A DNA stretch of 64,000 nt from Nocardia bovistercoris (GTDB lineage Bacteria; Actinomycetota; Actinomycetes; Mycobacteriales; Mycobacteriaceae), in assembly GCF_015674855.1 (NCBI RefSeq), contig NZ_JADMLG010000001.1, forward strand, positions 487,995 to 551,994. The letters are read 5' to 3'. The stretch's first letter is position 1. Every line of letters begins with the position of its first letter. Of this stretch, positions 47,487 through 56,848 are shown piece by piece. Under the pieces are notes generated by a model that was given only the letters and a program-made list of their open reading frames with translations, was not told the origin of the DNA and ran no database searches. The translations under genes were made by a program, and so were the position numbers.

Positions 47487-49985
47487 GTGGATCTGACCGA
47501 ACTGCTCGAGATACCGGGGACCGACGCCGACGCACTGTACGAATCGTTCGGCGCGTGGGCGGCCGAACGGGGCACCCCCCTATATCCCGCGCAGGACGAG
47601 GCGCTGCTGGAGCTGGCCGCCGGATCCAATGTCATCCTGGCCACCCCAACGGGTTCCGGCAAATCCCTCGTCGCCGTCGGCGCGCATCTGTTCGCGCTGA
47701 CCCGAGGCGAGCGCACCTACTACACCGCACCCATCAAAGCGCTGGTCAGCGAGAAGTTCTTCGCACTGTGCGAGGTTTTCGGGGCGGACCGGGTCGGCAT
47801 GGTGACCGGTGACGCCGCGGTGAACGCGCAAGCGCCCATCATCTGCGCGACGGCCGAGATCCTGGCGAACATGGCGTTGCGCGAAGGCCGGGACGCGGTG
47901 GTCGGGCAGGTGGTGATGGACGAATTCCATTTCTACGCCGATCCCGATCGCGGCTGGGCCTGGCAGGTGCCGTTGTTGGAATTGCCGCGCGCTCAGTTCC
48001 TCCTGATGTCGGCGACTCTGGGCGAGGTCGATTTCTTCGCCGAGGATCTGGAACGCCGCACGGGCCGGTCCAGCGCGATCGTGGCCGGCTCGGAACGTCC
48101 GGTGCCGCTGCATTTCTCCTACGCCCGCACCCCCATCACCGAAACGCTCGAGGAATTGGTTACCACCCACCAGGCGCCGGTGTACGTCGTGCATTTCACC
48201 CAGGCCGCGGCGCTCGAACGGGCCCAGGCGCTGACCAGCGTGAATTTCGCGACCCGCGCCGAGAAGGACGCCATCGCGGCGGCGCTCGGCGAATTCCGTT
48301 TCGCGGCCGGATTCGGCAAGACGTTGTCGCGGCTTATTCGCCACGGCATCGGCGTGCACCACGCCGGAATGCTGCCGAAATATCGCAGGCTGGTGGAGCG
48401 CCTCGCCCAGGAAGGACTGCTGAAAGTGGTGTGCGGCACCGATACCCTCGGTGTCGGGATCAATGTGCCGATCCGCACGGTGCTGCTCACCGGGCTCACC
48501 AAATTCGACGGGGTGCGCACCCGCAGGCTCAAGGCCCGCGAATTCCATCAGATCGCCGGGCGCGCCGGACGCGCGGGTTTCGACACCATGGGCACAGTGG
48601 TGGTGCAGGCGCCCGAACACGAGGTGGAGAACACGCGGCTGCTGGCGAAGGCGGGCGACGATCCGAAGAAGCAGCGCAAGGTCCAGCGCCGCAAGCCGCC
48701 CGAGGGATTCGTGTCCTGGAGCGAGGAGACCTTCGACCGGCTGGTCGCGGCGCAGCCCGAGCCGATGGTGTCGCGCTTCGCGGTGACCAACGCCATGCTG
48801 CTGAACGTGATCGCCCGTCCCGGAAACTGTTTCGAGGCGATGCGGCATCTGCTCGAGGACAATCATGAACCGCGTCCCGCCCAGCGCAAACACATCCTGC
48901 GCGCCATCCGGCTCTACCGCGCGCTGCGCGACGCCGGTGTGGTGCAACAGCTTCCCGAACCGGACGCGGCGGGCAGGCACGCGCGGCTCACGGTGGACCT
49001 GCAACGCGACTTCGCCCTCGACCAGCCGCTGTCGCCGTTCGCGCTGGCCGCCTTCGACCTGCTCGACAAGAACTCGCCGACCTATACCCTCGATGTGGTG
49101 TCGCTCATCGAATCCACCCTGGAGGACCCACGTCAGCTGCTGATGGCCCAGCAGCACAAGGCGCGCGGCGCGGCGATCCAGGAGATGAAGGCCGACGGCA
49201 TCGAATACGACGAGCGCATGGAACTGCTCGAGGAGGTCACCTGGCCGAAACCGCTGGCGGAGTTGATCGAACCGGCCTTCGAGACCTATCGCGGTGGCCA
49301 TCCGTGGGTTTCGGAGTTCGCGCCGTCGCCGAAGTCGGTGGTGCGCGACATGGTCGAGCGGTCGATGACCTTCGTCGAGGTCATCTCCTTCTACGAGCTG
49401 GCCAGGTCCGAGGGCGTTGTGCTGCGGTATCTGGCCGACGCCTATCGCGCGCTGCGCCGCACGGTGCCCGAGTCCGCGCGCACCGAGGATCTCGAGGATC
49501 TCACCGAGTGGCTCGGCGAGCTGGTTCGTCAGGTGGACTCGAGTCTGCTCGACGAGTGGGAGCAGTTGACCGGTCCCGGCGCGCAGGCCGATGCCGAACA
49601 GGTCGCCTTCGGCGCGGAAACGGTCCGGCCCATCTCGGCCAACGAGCGCGCGTTCCGCGTCATGGTCCGCAACGCCATGTTCCGGCGCGTCGAGTTCGCC
49701 GCGCTGCGCGACTGGCACGGCTTGGCCGAACTGGGCGAGGGACCGGACTGGGCCGCGGCGCTGGCCCCCTATTTCGCCGAGTACGGCGCGATCGGCACCG
49801 GTCCCGACGCCAGGGGTCCGCAACTGTTCCAGATCGAACGAAGACCCGGTTTCTGGCGGGTGCGGCAGGTGCTCGACGATCCGGCGGGCGATCACGGCTG
49901 GTCCATCGACGCGACCATCGATGTGGCCGAGTCCGACGCCGCGGGCGAGATCGTCTTCGACGAGATCGCCGTGACCGCGGGCTGA
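47487..49985 (+). CDS. DUF3516 superfamily 2 DEAD-box RNA helicase (Ski2-like)
   Basis: This 832-residue helicase has Walker A ATPTGSGKSLVAVGA, motif Ib/II (TGDAAVNAQAPIICATAEIL, MDEFHFYADPDRG in place of DEAH), LMSATLGEVDFF, HHAGMLPKYRRLVE, GTDTLGVGINVPIRTVLLTG and motif VI HQIAGRAGRAGF. The C-terminal half holds DUF3516 with TWPKPLAELIEPAFETYR and PWVSEFAPSPKSVVRDM. It resembles the exosome-related Ski2/HelY group. RNA or RNP unwinding is the likely role. It follows PAC2 by about 110 bases. Confidence 0.92.
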   Translation: MDLTELLEIPGTDADALYESFGAWAAERGTPLYPAQDEALLELAAGSNVILATPTGSGKSLVAVGAHLFALTRGERTYYTAPIKALVSEKFFALCEVFGADRVGMVTGDAAVNAQAPIICATAEILANMALREGRDAVVGQVVMDEFHFYADPDRGWAWQVPLLELPRAQFLLMSATLGEVDFFAEDLERRTGRSSAIVAGSERPVPLHFSYARTPITETLEELVTTHQAPVYVVHFTQAAALERAQALTSVNFATRAEKDAIAAALGEFRFAAGFGKTLSRLIRHGIGVHHAGMLPKYRRLVERLAQEGLLKVVCGTDTLGVGINVPIRTVLLTGLTKFDGVRTRRLKAREFHQIAGRAGRAGFDTMGTVVVQAPEHEVENTRLLAKAGDDPKKQRKVQRRKPPEGFVSWSEETFDRLVAAQPEPMVSRFAVTNAMLLNVIARPGNCFEAMRHLLEDNHEPRPAQRKHILRAIRLYRALRDAGVVQQLPEPDAAGRHARLTVDLQRDFALDQPLSPFALAAFDLLDKNSPTYTLDVVSLIESTLEDPRQLLMAQQHKARGAAIQEMKADGIEYDERMELLEEVTWPKPLAELIEPAFETYRGGHPWVSEFAPSPKSVVRDMVERSMTFVEVISFYELARSEGVVLRYLADAYRALRRTVPESARTEDLEDLTEWLGELVRQVDSSLLDEWEQLTGPGAQADAEQVAFGAETVRPISANERAFRVMVRNAMFRRVEFAALRDWHGLAELGEGPDWAAALAPYFAEYGAIGTGPDARGPQLFQIERRPGFWRVRQVLDDPAGDHGWSIDATIDVAESDAAGEIVFDEIAVTAG

Positions 49986-50010
49986 GCACCCGCCGGAACC
50001 CCGCATAAGC

Positions 50011-50044
50011 GCCGGTCAGCGGCGTATGAGACGCACTGACCGGC
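50011..50044 (+). terminator. Hairpin after the DUF3516 helicase gene
   Basis: GCCGGTCAG pairs with CTGACCGGC over a 16-base loop with an inner GCG/CGC pairing. It lies 25 bases past the helicase stop and before the polyamine genes. It is a reasonable terminator but lacks a T-run. Confidence 0.5.
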
Positions 50045-50143
50045 CTCCGCTCGCACACGGGGCGTTTCCGAGGTTTGACGGATTCGTTTCCGGGTAGCGG
50101 GCGCTGATACTCTCTCCCCCGCTGCCGACGCGAAAGATCAACT

Positions 50144-51259
50144 ATGCCCGAATCACCGTATCTGCTCATCGACCCTGGAAGAGTCCGCGCGAACTACCGC
50201 GCCCTTTCCTCCGTCCTGTCCCTGCGATCCGACCGTCCGACCCGCGTGCGTTACGCGGTCAAGGCGAGTCCGGTGGACGAGCTGATCACCTTGCTCGCCG
50301 CCGAGAACGCCGAATTCGATGTCGCCAGTCTCGGCGAAATCCACCAATGCCTGTCACTGGGCGTCTCGCCCGCCTCCCTCTGCTACGGCAATCCCATCAA
50401 GAAGGCCGCCGATATCGCCCGCGCCAACGCGCTCGGTGTGCGCCGCTACGCCTTCGACACCGAGGACGACCTGGTCCGCGTCGCCGAGCACGCGCCAGGT
50501 TCCGAGGTCGAATGTCGTTTCCTGTCGTCGGCTCCCGCCTCGCGCACCCCGTTCGGCACCAAGTTCGGCTGTGCGCCCGCCGAGGCGGTGCGCCTGCTCG
50601 CGCGCGCCCGTGATCTCGGGTTGACGGTGGCTGGTCCCTACTTCCATGTCGGCTCCCAACAGCTCGATCCCGAGGCCTGGCGGATCGGCATCCGCCAGGC
50701 AGGTGAGATCACCGAGGCGTTGGCGGACAAGGGAATCGCCGTGCGCGCCGTGAACATCGGTGGCGGACTGCCCATCTCGTACGCCGACACCGCTCCCGAA
50801 CTCGACGTCTTCGCGGCGGTCATCGCCGATGCCGCGACCCGATTCCTGCCTGCCGCAACCGCACTCGTGGTCGAACCGGGCCGAGCGCTGGTCGGCGACG
50901 CGGGCACCATCCACGCCGAGGTCGTCGGCGTGCGCGTGGCGCCGGACGGTCGACGCTGGGTGTATCTCGACATCGGCCGCTACAACGGCATGGCCGAGAC
51001 CGAGAACGAGTACATCGCCTATCGATTCCTGACCGACCGCGACGGCGATCCCGTCGACGAGGCGGTGGTCGCCGGACCGACCTGCGACGGCGACGATGTA
51101 CTGTACCAACGCACGCGTGTCCTTCTGCCGACCACGTTGCGAGCCGGTGATTCCATCCGAATCCCCCATACCGGCGCCTACACCGCGAGCTATTCGTCGG
51201 TGTCCTTCAATGGTTTTCCGCCCCTGACGGTTCATGTCTCGGGCGCTGAGCGAGAGTGA
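50144..51259 (+). CDS. Fold-III PLP-dependent amino acid decarboxylase (ornithine decarboxylase-like)
   Basis: This 371-residue enzyme is alanine-racemase-fold. The PLP lysine is Lys40 in RVRYAVKAS. Other marks are GPYFHVGSQ, the glycine-rich phosphate loop NIGGGLPISY, EPGRALVGDAG, the catalytic CDGDDVLYQR region and the C-terminal GAYTASYSS. This is the pattern of eukaryote-type ornithine/lysine decarboxylases, giving putrescine or cadaverine. Its stop overlaps the next gene (GTGA), which encodes the following two steps to spermidine. Arginine or 2,4-diaminobutyrate decarboxylation is not excluded. Confidence 0.92.
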   Translation: MPESPYLLIDPGRVRANYRALSSVLSLRSDRPTRVRYAVKASPVDELITLLAAENAEFDVASLGEIHQCLSLGVSPASLCYGNPIKKAADIARANALGVRRYAFDTEDDLVRVAEHAPGSEVECRFLSSAPASRTPFGTKFGCAPAEAVRLLARARDLGLTVAGPYFHVGSQQLDPEAWRIGIRQAGEITEALADKGIAVRAVNIGGGLPISYADTAPELDVFAAVIADAATRFLPAATALVVEPGRALVGDAGTIHAEVVGVRVAPDGRRWVYLDIGRYNGMAETENEYIAYRFLTDRDGDPVDEAVVAGPTCDGDDVLYQRTRVLLPTTLRAGDSIRIPHTGAYTASYSSVSFNGFPPLTVHVSGAERE

Positions 51260-52476
51260 GTTTGCCCATGACGGCGGAATTCACCGGCTGGCATGTGCTG
51301 GCCGAGTTCGGTGGTGTCGACGCGGCGCTGTGCGACGACCTCGAACGACTCGAATCGGCGTTGCGTGAGTCCCTGATCGCGGCGGGCGTCACCATCTGCG
51401 ATGTCGTGCACAAGAAGTTCGATCCGCAGGGGGTGACCGTCCTCGCGCTGTTGTCGGAGTCCCACGCCTCGATTCACACCTATCCGGAGTCCGGCGACAT
51501 CTTCGTCGACGTCTTCACCTGCGGAAGCATCGGTGCGGGCGCCACGAAGGCGGTCGAACTGCTCCGTGACAAGTTGTCGCCCGCTGACGTCAGGATGCAG
51601 GTGATCCAACGCGGCCACGGCGCCGAACAGATCAGGGAGCCGGTCGGCTCCGGTCTGACCCGCGTCTGGGATCTGCGCGATGTCATCGTCGACACCCGCA
51701 CCCCGTTCCAGCACATGGTGATCGCCAGGACCGAGCAGGGCATCAGCCTGTTCTCCGACGACGACCGCCAGTCCACCGAGTTCTCCCAGCTGACCTATCA
51801 CGAAGCCATGATGGTCCCCGCCTTCGTGCTGGCCGAGAAACTCGACCGGGTGCTGATCATCGGTTCCGGCGAGGGCGTGGCCAGCCAGATGTCGGTCGCG
51901 GCGGGTGCGACCCGCGTCGATCATGTCGACATCGACCAGCTCGAGGTCGAGTTGTGTGCCCAACACCTGCCCTACGGCTACACCAGCGACGAACTCGCGG
52001 CCGCGGTCCGGGGCGAGGGGCCGGTCACGGTGCACTACGCCGACGGCTGGGACTTCCTCGCCCAGGCCAAGGCCTCGGGCGAGCGATACGACGTGATCGT
52101 CATCGATCTGCCCGACGAGCGGGTCGAGGACGCCCAGCACAACCGCCTGTACGAAGCGGAGTTCCTGTCCCGATGTCGGGCTCTGCTCGCACCCGGCGGC
52201 GTCCTGTGCGCGCAGGCGGGCTGCGCGACCATGTGGCGCAACGAGACGTTGAAGCGGTCCTGGGATCGCTTCCACGACCAGTTCGCGAGTGTCGTGCTCT
52301 ACACCTCCGACGAACACGAGTGGTCGTTCCTGTTCGGGTTGAACGAACAGGTCGGTGATCCGGTCCCCGGTATGACCGGTCGCCTGGCCACGCTGCCGTA
52401 TCGGCCGCTGACCATCGATGCCCGCGCGCTGACTCGCGGCGCCATCGAACCGTACGCGCTGCGCGCGGGTCGGTAG
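51256..52476 (+). CDS. S-adenosylmethionine decarboxylase / spermidine synthase fusion
   Basis: Two consecutive enzymes of polyamine synthesis lie in one 406-residue chain. Residues about 10-130 are bacterial SpeH-type AdoMet decarboxylase. The self-cleavage site is Glu68-Ser69 in LSESHASIHTYPE, with His74 and Cys89 (FTCG) spaced exactly as in the Thermotoga enzyme. Residues about 135-406 are a spermidine synthase fold: TPFQHM, LTYHEAMMVPAFV, VLIIGSGEGVASQ, HVDIDQLEVEL and DVIVIDLPDE with both aspartates. The product decarboxylated AdoMet could pass directly to the aminopropyltransferase. Coupled to the decarboxylase gene upstream. Start GTG 51256 or ATG 51268. Confidence 0.92.
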   Translation: MSLPMTAEFTGWHVLAEFGGVDAALCDDLERLESALRESLIAAGVTICDVVHKKFDPQGVTVLALLSESHASIHTYPESGDIFVDVFTCGSIGAGATKAVELLRDKLSPADVRMQVIQRGHGAEQIREPVGSGLTRVWDLRDVIVDTRTPFQHMVIARTEQGISLFSDDDRQSTEFSQLTYHEAMMVPAFVLAEKLDRVLIIGSGEGVASQMSVAAGATRVDHVDIDQLEVELCAQHLPYGYTSDELAAAVRGEGPVTVHYADGWDFLAQAKASGERYDVIVIDLPDERVEDAQHNRLYEAEFLSRCRALLAPGGVLCAQAGCATMWRNETLKRSWDRFHDQFASVVLYTSDEHEWSFLFGLNEQVGDPVPGMTGRLATLPYRPLTIDARALTRGAIEPYALRAGR

Positions 52477-52492
52477 TTCGGCTACGACCGGG

Positions 52493-52530
52493 ACGCCCCG
52501 TCGCCGAACATCCTCGGCGGCGGGGCGTTT
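52493..52530 (+). terminator. Intrinsic terminator of the polyamine operon
   Basis: A 14-bp stem (CGCCCCGTCGCCGA with TCGGCGGCGGGGCG, one mismatch) and a 6-base loop are followed by TTT, 17 bases after the fusion stop. It also faces the convergent gene. Confidence 0.75.
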
Positions 52531-52579
52531 CCCGTCGACACCGTAAGCTGAAGCGAAATACCAGCGCTTCCAACGGTTT

Positions 52580-53488
52580 TCACGAGGCAGCGCGCCACTG
52601 CTCGCATTCGGTCACGAACGAGTCGAGGTGGGTGGCGGCGAAGTCGGCGGGGTGCCAGTCCTGGGCGGCGACGTCGGCGGTCCACACGTAGGTCGGCACC
52701 GGCCCGTGTTCGGTATCGAGAACGCGCAGTTCGTATTCCGCGTCCTCGAAGGCGTCGAGGATCGCCCGTTCGTCCGCGTGGAGTCCGCGCAGCAGCAGGC
52801 CGTGCGCGAGGCCATCGGTGTCGGGCACCAGGCCGGGATAGATCCGTCCCGGCAGCGCGGCGACCCGCCATCCCGCGACGGTGATCGGCGCGGATTCCGG
52901 ACTGCGCCCGATCAGTTCGCGCAGCACACGGGGAAATTGCAGGGTGCCGTAGACGAACAGCGAGTCGTTCCCGGAAGCGACTCCCCCGGGGCGCTGCGCA
53001 CCGACCTCGGCATACGCCTCGCCTTCATCTCCGGCGCGCGCGCTCACGCCTCGACGACGCTCCCGGCCAACCACACCGACCCGCTTCCCGCCCGCGGACC
53101 CGATCGGCTCCGCAGTCGTGACATCGAAACGCTCGCCACTGTCATCGAGACCAGGTGCGACTACGTCATCGAGACCCGGTGCGACCACCTCGGCCTTCGC
53201 CGCCCCGGTCTCCTGCCGTTTCCATTTGACCAGCAGCAGCGCGCACCAGCTCGCGACGACCGCGCCGACACCCATCGCCAGGAATTCGCCATCGGCCAGA
53301 TGCCCGATCAGTCCGATCACGCCGAACACCACGCCGAGCCACGCCGCCCGCTTGGGGTGGCGGCGGATCAGGTCGCGCGCCGAGCCGACGGCGTGTCGCA
53401 CTTCCTCCGGGTTGCGCTTGCACCAGAGGACGAAATAGATCGGCCAGGCGACAGGGAAGAGCACGATCAGAACGATGCGCGCAACCAT
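52580..53488 (-). CDS. Membrane-tethered AIG2/gamma-glutamylcyclotransferase-like protein
   Basis: This 302-residue protein has an N-terminal membrane part with two or three hydrophobic stretches (VARIVLIVLFPVAWPIYFVLW, RAAWLGVVFGVIGLIG, FLAMGVGAVVASWCALLLV). A polar linker contains a duplicated VVAPGLDD. The C-terminal GGCT/AIG2 domain starts FVYGTLQFPRVLRELIGRS, with the proposed catalytic glutamate in DAFEDAEYELRVL. AIG2-like domains cyclise gamma-glutamyl amines or dipeptides. Being beside the polyamine operon, it could act on gamma-glutamyl-polyamines; this is inference. GGAGG lies upstream of ATG 53488. Confidence 0.85.
   Translation of the reverse strand: MVARIVLIVLFPVAWPIYFVLWCKRNPEEVRHAVGSARDLIRRHPKRAAWLGVVFGVIGLIGHLADGEFLAMGVGAVVASWCALLLVKWKRQETGAAKAEVVAPGLDDVVAPGLDDSGERFDVTTAEPIGSAGGKRVGVVGRERRRGVSARAGDEGEAYAEVGAQRPGGVASGNDSLFVYGTLQFPRVLRELIGRSPESAPITVAGWRVAALPGRIYPGLVPDTDGLAHGLLLRGLHADERAILDAFEDAEYELRVLDTEHGPVPTYVWTADVAAQDWHPADFAATHLDSFVTECEQWRAAS
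53140..53187 (-). repeat. 24-base tandem duplication in the linker
   Basis: Two 24-base units differing at two positions encode the repeated VVAPGLDD in the linker between the membrane anchor and the AIG2 domain. It is an in-frame duplication. Confidence 0.85.
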
Positions 53489-53721
53489 AGCCAGTGCCTC
53501 CGTGCCACCCGTCGAGCCGCGTGTCCGGTGACACGGCCCCCGGATGCTCCGCATCCAGTGTCCCCTACTCGCGCCGAGCACGCACGGGAACCGGGCAGAG
53601 GTTGCTCCGCCCTTGCCCGTAGGGGTCGTCCGCCTGACGATCGCGGAACCGATGTCGTGTCACAAGCGGTATCACAAAGAATGGTCTACCCGTTCGTTCG
53701 ATGCTCAAGCACTTTCGCGCG

Positions 53722-54630
53722 TCAGTGCGGGCGATGCGCGCGGATGATGGCGGCCAGGAATTCGTAGTCCTCGGCGCGCGCGGTGGAGGCGCGGTAGGCC
53801 AGCGCGATGGTACGCCCCGGCGCGGGCGCGGCGAAGTGCGCGGTGTCGATGGCGGCCCGTCCGGTCTCGGCGGCCACCGCCATCTGCGGGATCAGGGTGA
53901 CACCGAGTCCGCCCGCCACGCACTGCACGACCGTGGACAGTGAGGCCGCCCTGGTGTCGCCGACCGCGGCCGGGTGCGCGTCGACCGAACGGCACAGGTC
54001 GAGGGTCTGGTCGCGCAGGCAGTGCCCTTCGTCGAGCAGCAGCAGGGGAAGCGCGTCGAGACTGTCCGGGGTGAGGTCGACGCGGCCCGCCAGCTCGTGG
54101 CCTGACGGCGCGACCAGGACGAATTCCTCGTCGTAGAGCGGGATTTCGACGATGCCGTGGGTCTGGGTCGGCAGCGCGAGCAGCGCGACGTCGAGTACGC
54201 CGCCGCGCAGACCCTCGAGCAGGCGGGTGGTCTGGTCCTCGATGATCTGCGGGCGCAGATCGGGCAGTCGCCTGCGCAGCTGCGGCAGCAGCGAGGGCAG
54301 GACGTAGGGCGCGACCGTGGGGATGATGCCCATGCGCAGTGTTCCGCCGAGTCCGTCGCCGGTTGCCGAGGCGACGAATCGATCGGCGGCCTCGAGGGTC
54401 GCCATCGCCTGCGGGAGCAGCCGCACACCGGCCGCGGTGACCAACACCTTGCGGGTGCTGCGCTCGATGAGCTGGAGTCCGAGGCCGTTTTCGAGGGCGG
54501 CCAACGCTTGCGATAACGTGGGCTGGCTCACGCTGAGTCGGGCTGCGGCGGTACCGAAATGGCGATACTCGGCGATTGCCACGAACGCACGCAGCTGCGA
54601 CAGTGTTGGCTGATAAGTCTGATCAGTCAC
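53722..54630 (-). CDS. oxyR: OxyR, LysR-type peroxide-sensing regulator
   Basis: This 302-residue LysR protein starts [20 protein letters not shown]. The DNA-binding helix-turn-helix is [23 protein letters not shown]. The effector domain carries the redox pair Cys204 and Cys213 in [15 protein letters not shown], the spacing of Cys199/Cys208 in E. coli OxyR, so peroxide sensing should be intact, unlike the broken oxyR of M. tuberculosis. GTG start at 54630. It is divergent from ahpC-ahpD, which it should activate. Confidence 0.96.
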   Translation of the reverse strand: MTDQTYQPTLSQLRAFVAIAEYRHFGTAAARLSVSQPTLSQALAALENGLGLQLIERSTRKVLVTAAGVRLLPQAMATLEAADRFVASATGDGLGGTLRMGIIPTVAPYVLPSLLPQLRRRLPDLRPQIIEDQTTRLLEGLRGGVLDVALLALPTQTHGIVEIPLYDEEFVLVAPSGHELAGRVDLTPDSLDALPLLLLDEGHCLRDQTLDLCRSVDAHPAAVGDTRAASLSTVVQCVAGGLGVTLIPQMAVAAETGRAAIDTAHFAAPAPGRTIALAYRASTARAEDYEFLAAIIRAHRPH

Positions 54631-54656
54631 GCCTATCAGTGTAGTGCGACTGATCA
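54612..54656. promoter_or_regulatory. OxyR-binding dyads between oxyR and ahpC
   Basis: TGATCAGTC at 54620-54628 and GACTGATCA at 54648-54656 form a perfect inverted repeat 19 bases apart, and CTGATA/TATCAG form a second dyad within the same stretch. It covers the oxyR start and the divergent ahpC promoter, as expected for a LysR-type operator. Confidence 0.6.
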
Positions 54657-54739
54657 CCTTTACCTTTCATCGCGTGTTGGGCAAGATCACAACCGAAGGC
54701 TTCGCACGCGCACCAATCCACAGGAACGAGGAGACAAGC

Positions 54740-55327
54740 ATGGCCCTGCTGACCATCGGCGACCAATTCCCGGCATACAACCTCACCGCCGTCATCGGCG
54801 GCGATCTGTCGAAGGTCGACGCTCAGCAGCCCGACGACTATTTCACCACCGTCACCAGCGACGACTACGCGGGCAAGTGGCGGATCATCTTCTTCTGGCC
54901 CAAGGACTTCACCTTCGTGTGCCCCACCGAGATCGCCGCCTTCGGCAAGCTGAACGACGAGTTCGCCGACCGCGACGCGCAGGTGCTCGGCGCCTCGGTG
55001 GACAACGAGTTCGTGCACTTCCAGTGGCGCGCCCAGCACGAGGACCTGAAGACCCTGCCGTTCCCCATCCTGTCCGACCTCAAGCGCGAATTGTCCTCCA
55101 CCAGCGGCGTTCTCAACGCCGACGGGGTCGCCGATCGCGCCACCTTCATCGTCGACCCGAACAACGAGGTGCAGTTCGTCTCGGTGACCGCCGGTTCGGT
55201 CGGCCGCAATGTCGACGAGGTGCTGCGCGTACTCGACGCGCTGCAGTCCGACGAGCTGTGCGCCTGCAACTGGAAGAAGGGCGATCCGACCATCAACGCG
55301 GGCGAATTGCTCGCCGCGAGCGTCTGA
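54740..55327 (+). CDS. ahpC: Alkyl hydroperoxide reductase AhpC (2-Cys peroxiredoxin)
   Basis: This 195-residue peroxiredoxin has peroxidatic Cys61 (FTFVCPTEI) and resolving Cys174 and Cys176 (LCACNW), the same positions as M. tuberculosis AhpC. It reduces peroxides and peroxynitrite, recycled by AhpD through lipoamide. ACGAGGAGA precedes ATG 54740. It is co-oriented with ahpD 70 bases downstream and divergent from oxyR. Confidence 0.98.
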   Translation: MALLTIGDQFPAYNLTAVIGGDLSKVDAQQPDDYFTTVTSDDYAGKWRIIFFWPKDFTFVCPTEIAAFGKLNDEFADRDAQVLGASVDNEFVHFQWRAQHEDLKTLPFPILSDLKRELSSTSGVLNADGVADRATFIVDPNNEVQFVSVTAGSVGRNVDEVLRVLDALQSDELCACNWKKGDPTINAGELLAASV

Positions 55328-55397
55328 TTCGCGCTCCAGTCACCGAACGACATCCAGACCGTTTCCCCGCCCGCGGGGAGTGATCCGAGGACTACGC

Positions 55398-55937
55398 ATG
55401 AGCATTGAGAACCTGAAGAACTCCCTACCCGAGTACGCCAAGGACCTCAAACTCAACCTGTCATCCCTCTCGCGCACCACGGTGCTCGGCGAACAGCAAC
55501 TGTGGGGCACCCTGCTCGCGTCGGCGGCCGCGACCCGGTCGGCGACGACGTTGCGCGAGATCGCCGAGGAGGCCGCCGACATCCTGTCGGCGCAGGCATA
55601 CGACGCCGCCCTCGGCGCCGCGTCCATCATGGGCATGAACAACGTGTTCTATCGCGGCAGGGCGTTCCTCGACGGTCGCTACGACGATCTGCGCGCCGGT
55701 CTGCGGATGAACATCATCGGCAATCCGGGCGTCGACAAGGCCGATTTCGAGCTGTGGTCCTTCGCGGTCTCCTCGATCAACGGCTGCGCGCACTGCCTGG
55801 AGGCGCACGAGAAGACCTTGCGCGAGGCGGGCGTTTCCCGCGAGGTGATCTTCGAGGCGCTGCGCGCGGCGGCCATCGTCGCGGGCGTCGGCCAGACCGT
55901 GCAGTCCAGCGAGTCCCTCGCGGGCGCCTCGGTCTGA
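55398..55937 (+). CDS. ahpD: Alkylhydroperoxidase AhpD
   Basis: This 179-residue protein has the CxxC redox site Cys130-Cys133 in [14 protein letters not shown], with Glu118 and His137 as in the mycobacterial proton-relay enzyme. It reduces AhpC using dihydrolipoamide from dihydrolipoamide acyltransferase. Ribosome site CCGAGG precedes ATG 55398. The operon ends at a strong hairpin right after the gene. Confidence 0.98.
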   Translation: MSIENLKNSLPEYAKDLKLNLSSLSRTTVLGEQQLWGTLLASAAATRSATTLREIAEEAADILSAQAYDAALGAASIMGMNNVFYRGRAFLDGRYDDLRAGLRMNIIGNPGVDKADFELWSFAVSSINGCAHCLEAHEKTLREAGVSREVIFEALRAAAIVAGVGQTVQSSESLAGASV

Positions 55938-55951
55938 TCCGCGTCGTTCCC

Positions 55952-55984
55952 GATCGACCCCGCCCGGCGAAGGCGGGGTCGATC
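55952..55984 (+). terminator. Intrinsic terminator of ahpCD
   Basis: A perfect 13-bp stem (GATCGACCCCGCC with GGCGGGGTCGATC) and a 7-base loop are followed by TCATTGATT, 14 bases after the ahpD stop. Confidence 0.88.
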
Positions 55985-56139
55985 TCATTGATTCAGCAAT
56001 TAGACGGTTATCGGCAAAATCACAGGTTTGTCGTATGTCCGCACTGACCACGCGGTTCACCGCAAACTCAGGTCAGCGGCGGCGACGGCACCGTTACGAC
56101 GTGCCTCGGCACGTGCGGGCGCGCCGGTAGGCTCGCGGC

Positions 56140-56841
56140 ATGGGCACACAGGGAGTACCGGAGGCCATGGGAACACGGGTCGAGGTGGTGCGCGTATTCA
56201 CCGATGCGGCGGGGCGGCTCGGAAACGAACTCGGCATCGCAAGGGCGATCGACGTCGCCGACGCCGATCCGCAGGCGTTGGCGGCGCGGGTCGGCTACAG
56301 CGAGACCGTGGTCGTCACCGACCCGGTCGACGAGATCTCGCGGGTGCGGATCTACACCCCGACCGTCGAACTGCCCTTCGCGGGTCACCCCTCGGTGGGT
56401 ACGGCGTGGTGGTTCGCCGCGCAGGGCGTCCCGCTGAAAGTGCTCGACCTGCCCGCCGGACCGGTGAGCGTCGAGTTCACCGGCGGCCTCACCTGGATCA
56501 AGGCGCGCGGCGAATGGGCTCCCGACTTCGTCTACCACCAACTCGCCGACGCCGAGGAACTCGCCGCGTTGCGCCCCGACGATTTCACCGGCGGCCCGCA
56601 CTACCTGTGGACCTGGACCGACGAGCACCGCGGCGCGCTGCGTTCGCGGATGTTCGCCCCGACCATGGGCATCGCCGAGGACGAGGCGACCGGGGCGGCC
56701 GCGGTGGCGCTCACCGCGCTGCTGCGCCAGAGTCTGGTGATCACCCAGGGCAAGGGCTCCCAGTTGTTCACGCAGTGGGATTCCGACGGGTGGGTGCACC
56801 TGGGCGGGCGGGTCGCCGCCGATTCGGTCATGGAGCTGTGA
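56140..56841 (+). CDS. PhzF-family isomerase-like protein
   Basis: This 233-residue protein is a PhzF/diaminopimelate-epimerase-fold protein. The opening VVRVFTDAAGRLGNELGIA replaces the usual GNP loop with GNE. SETVVV keeps the proposed catalytic Glu. VELPFAGHPSVGTAWWF and EDEATGAAAVALTALL are family marks. It is shorter than typical PhzF (about 270-290), with a shortened middle. The substrate is unknown. Start ATG 56140 or 56167. Confidence 0.88.
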   Translation: MGTQGVPEAMGTRVEVVRVFTDAAGRLGNELGIARAIDVADADPQALAARVGYSETVVVTDPVDEISRVRIYTPTVELPFAGHPSVGTAWWFAAQGVPLKVLDLPAGPVSVEFTGGLTWIKARGEWAPDFVYHQLADAEELAALRPDDFTGGPHYLWTWTDEHRGALRSRMFAPTMGIAEDEATGAAAVALTALLRQSLVITQGKGSQLFTQWDSDGWVHLGGRVAADSVMEL

Positions 56842-56848
56842 GCCGCCG

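Noticed and set aside
47580..50006. Long minus-strand open frame opposite the DUF3516 helicase
   Set aside because: Composition is a mirror of the helicase codons; no family signature.
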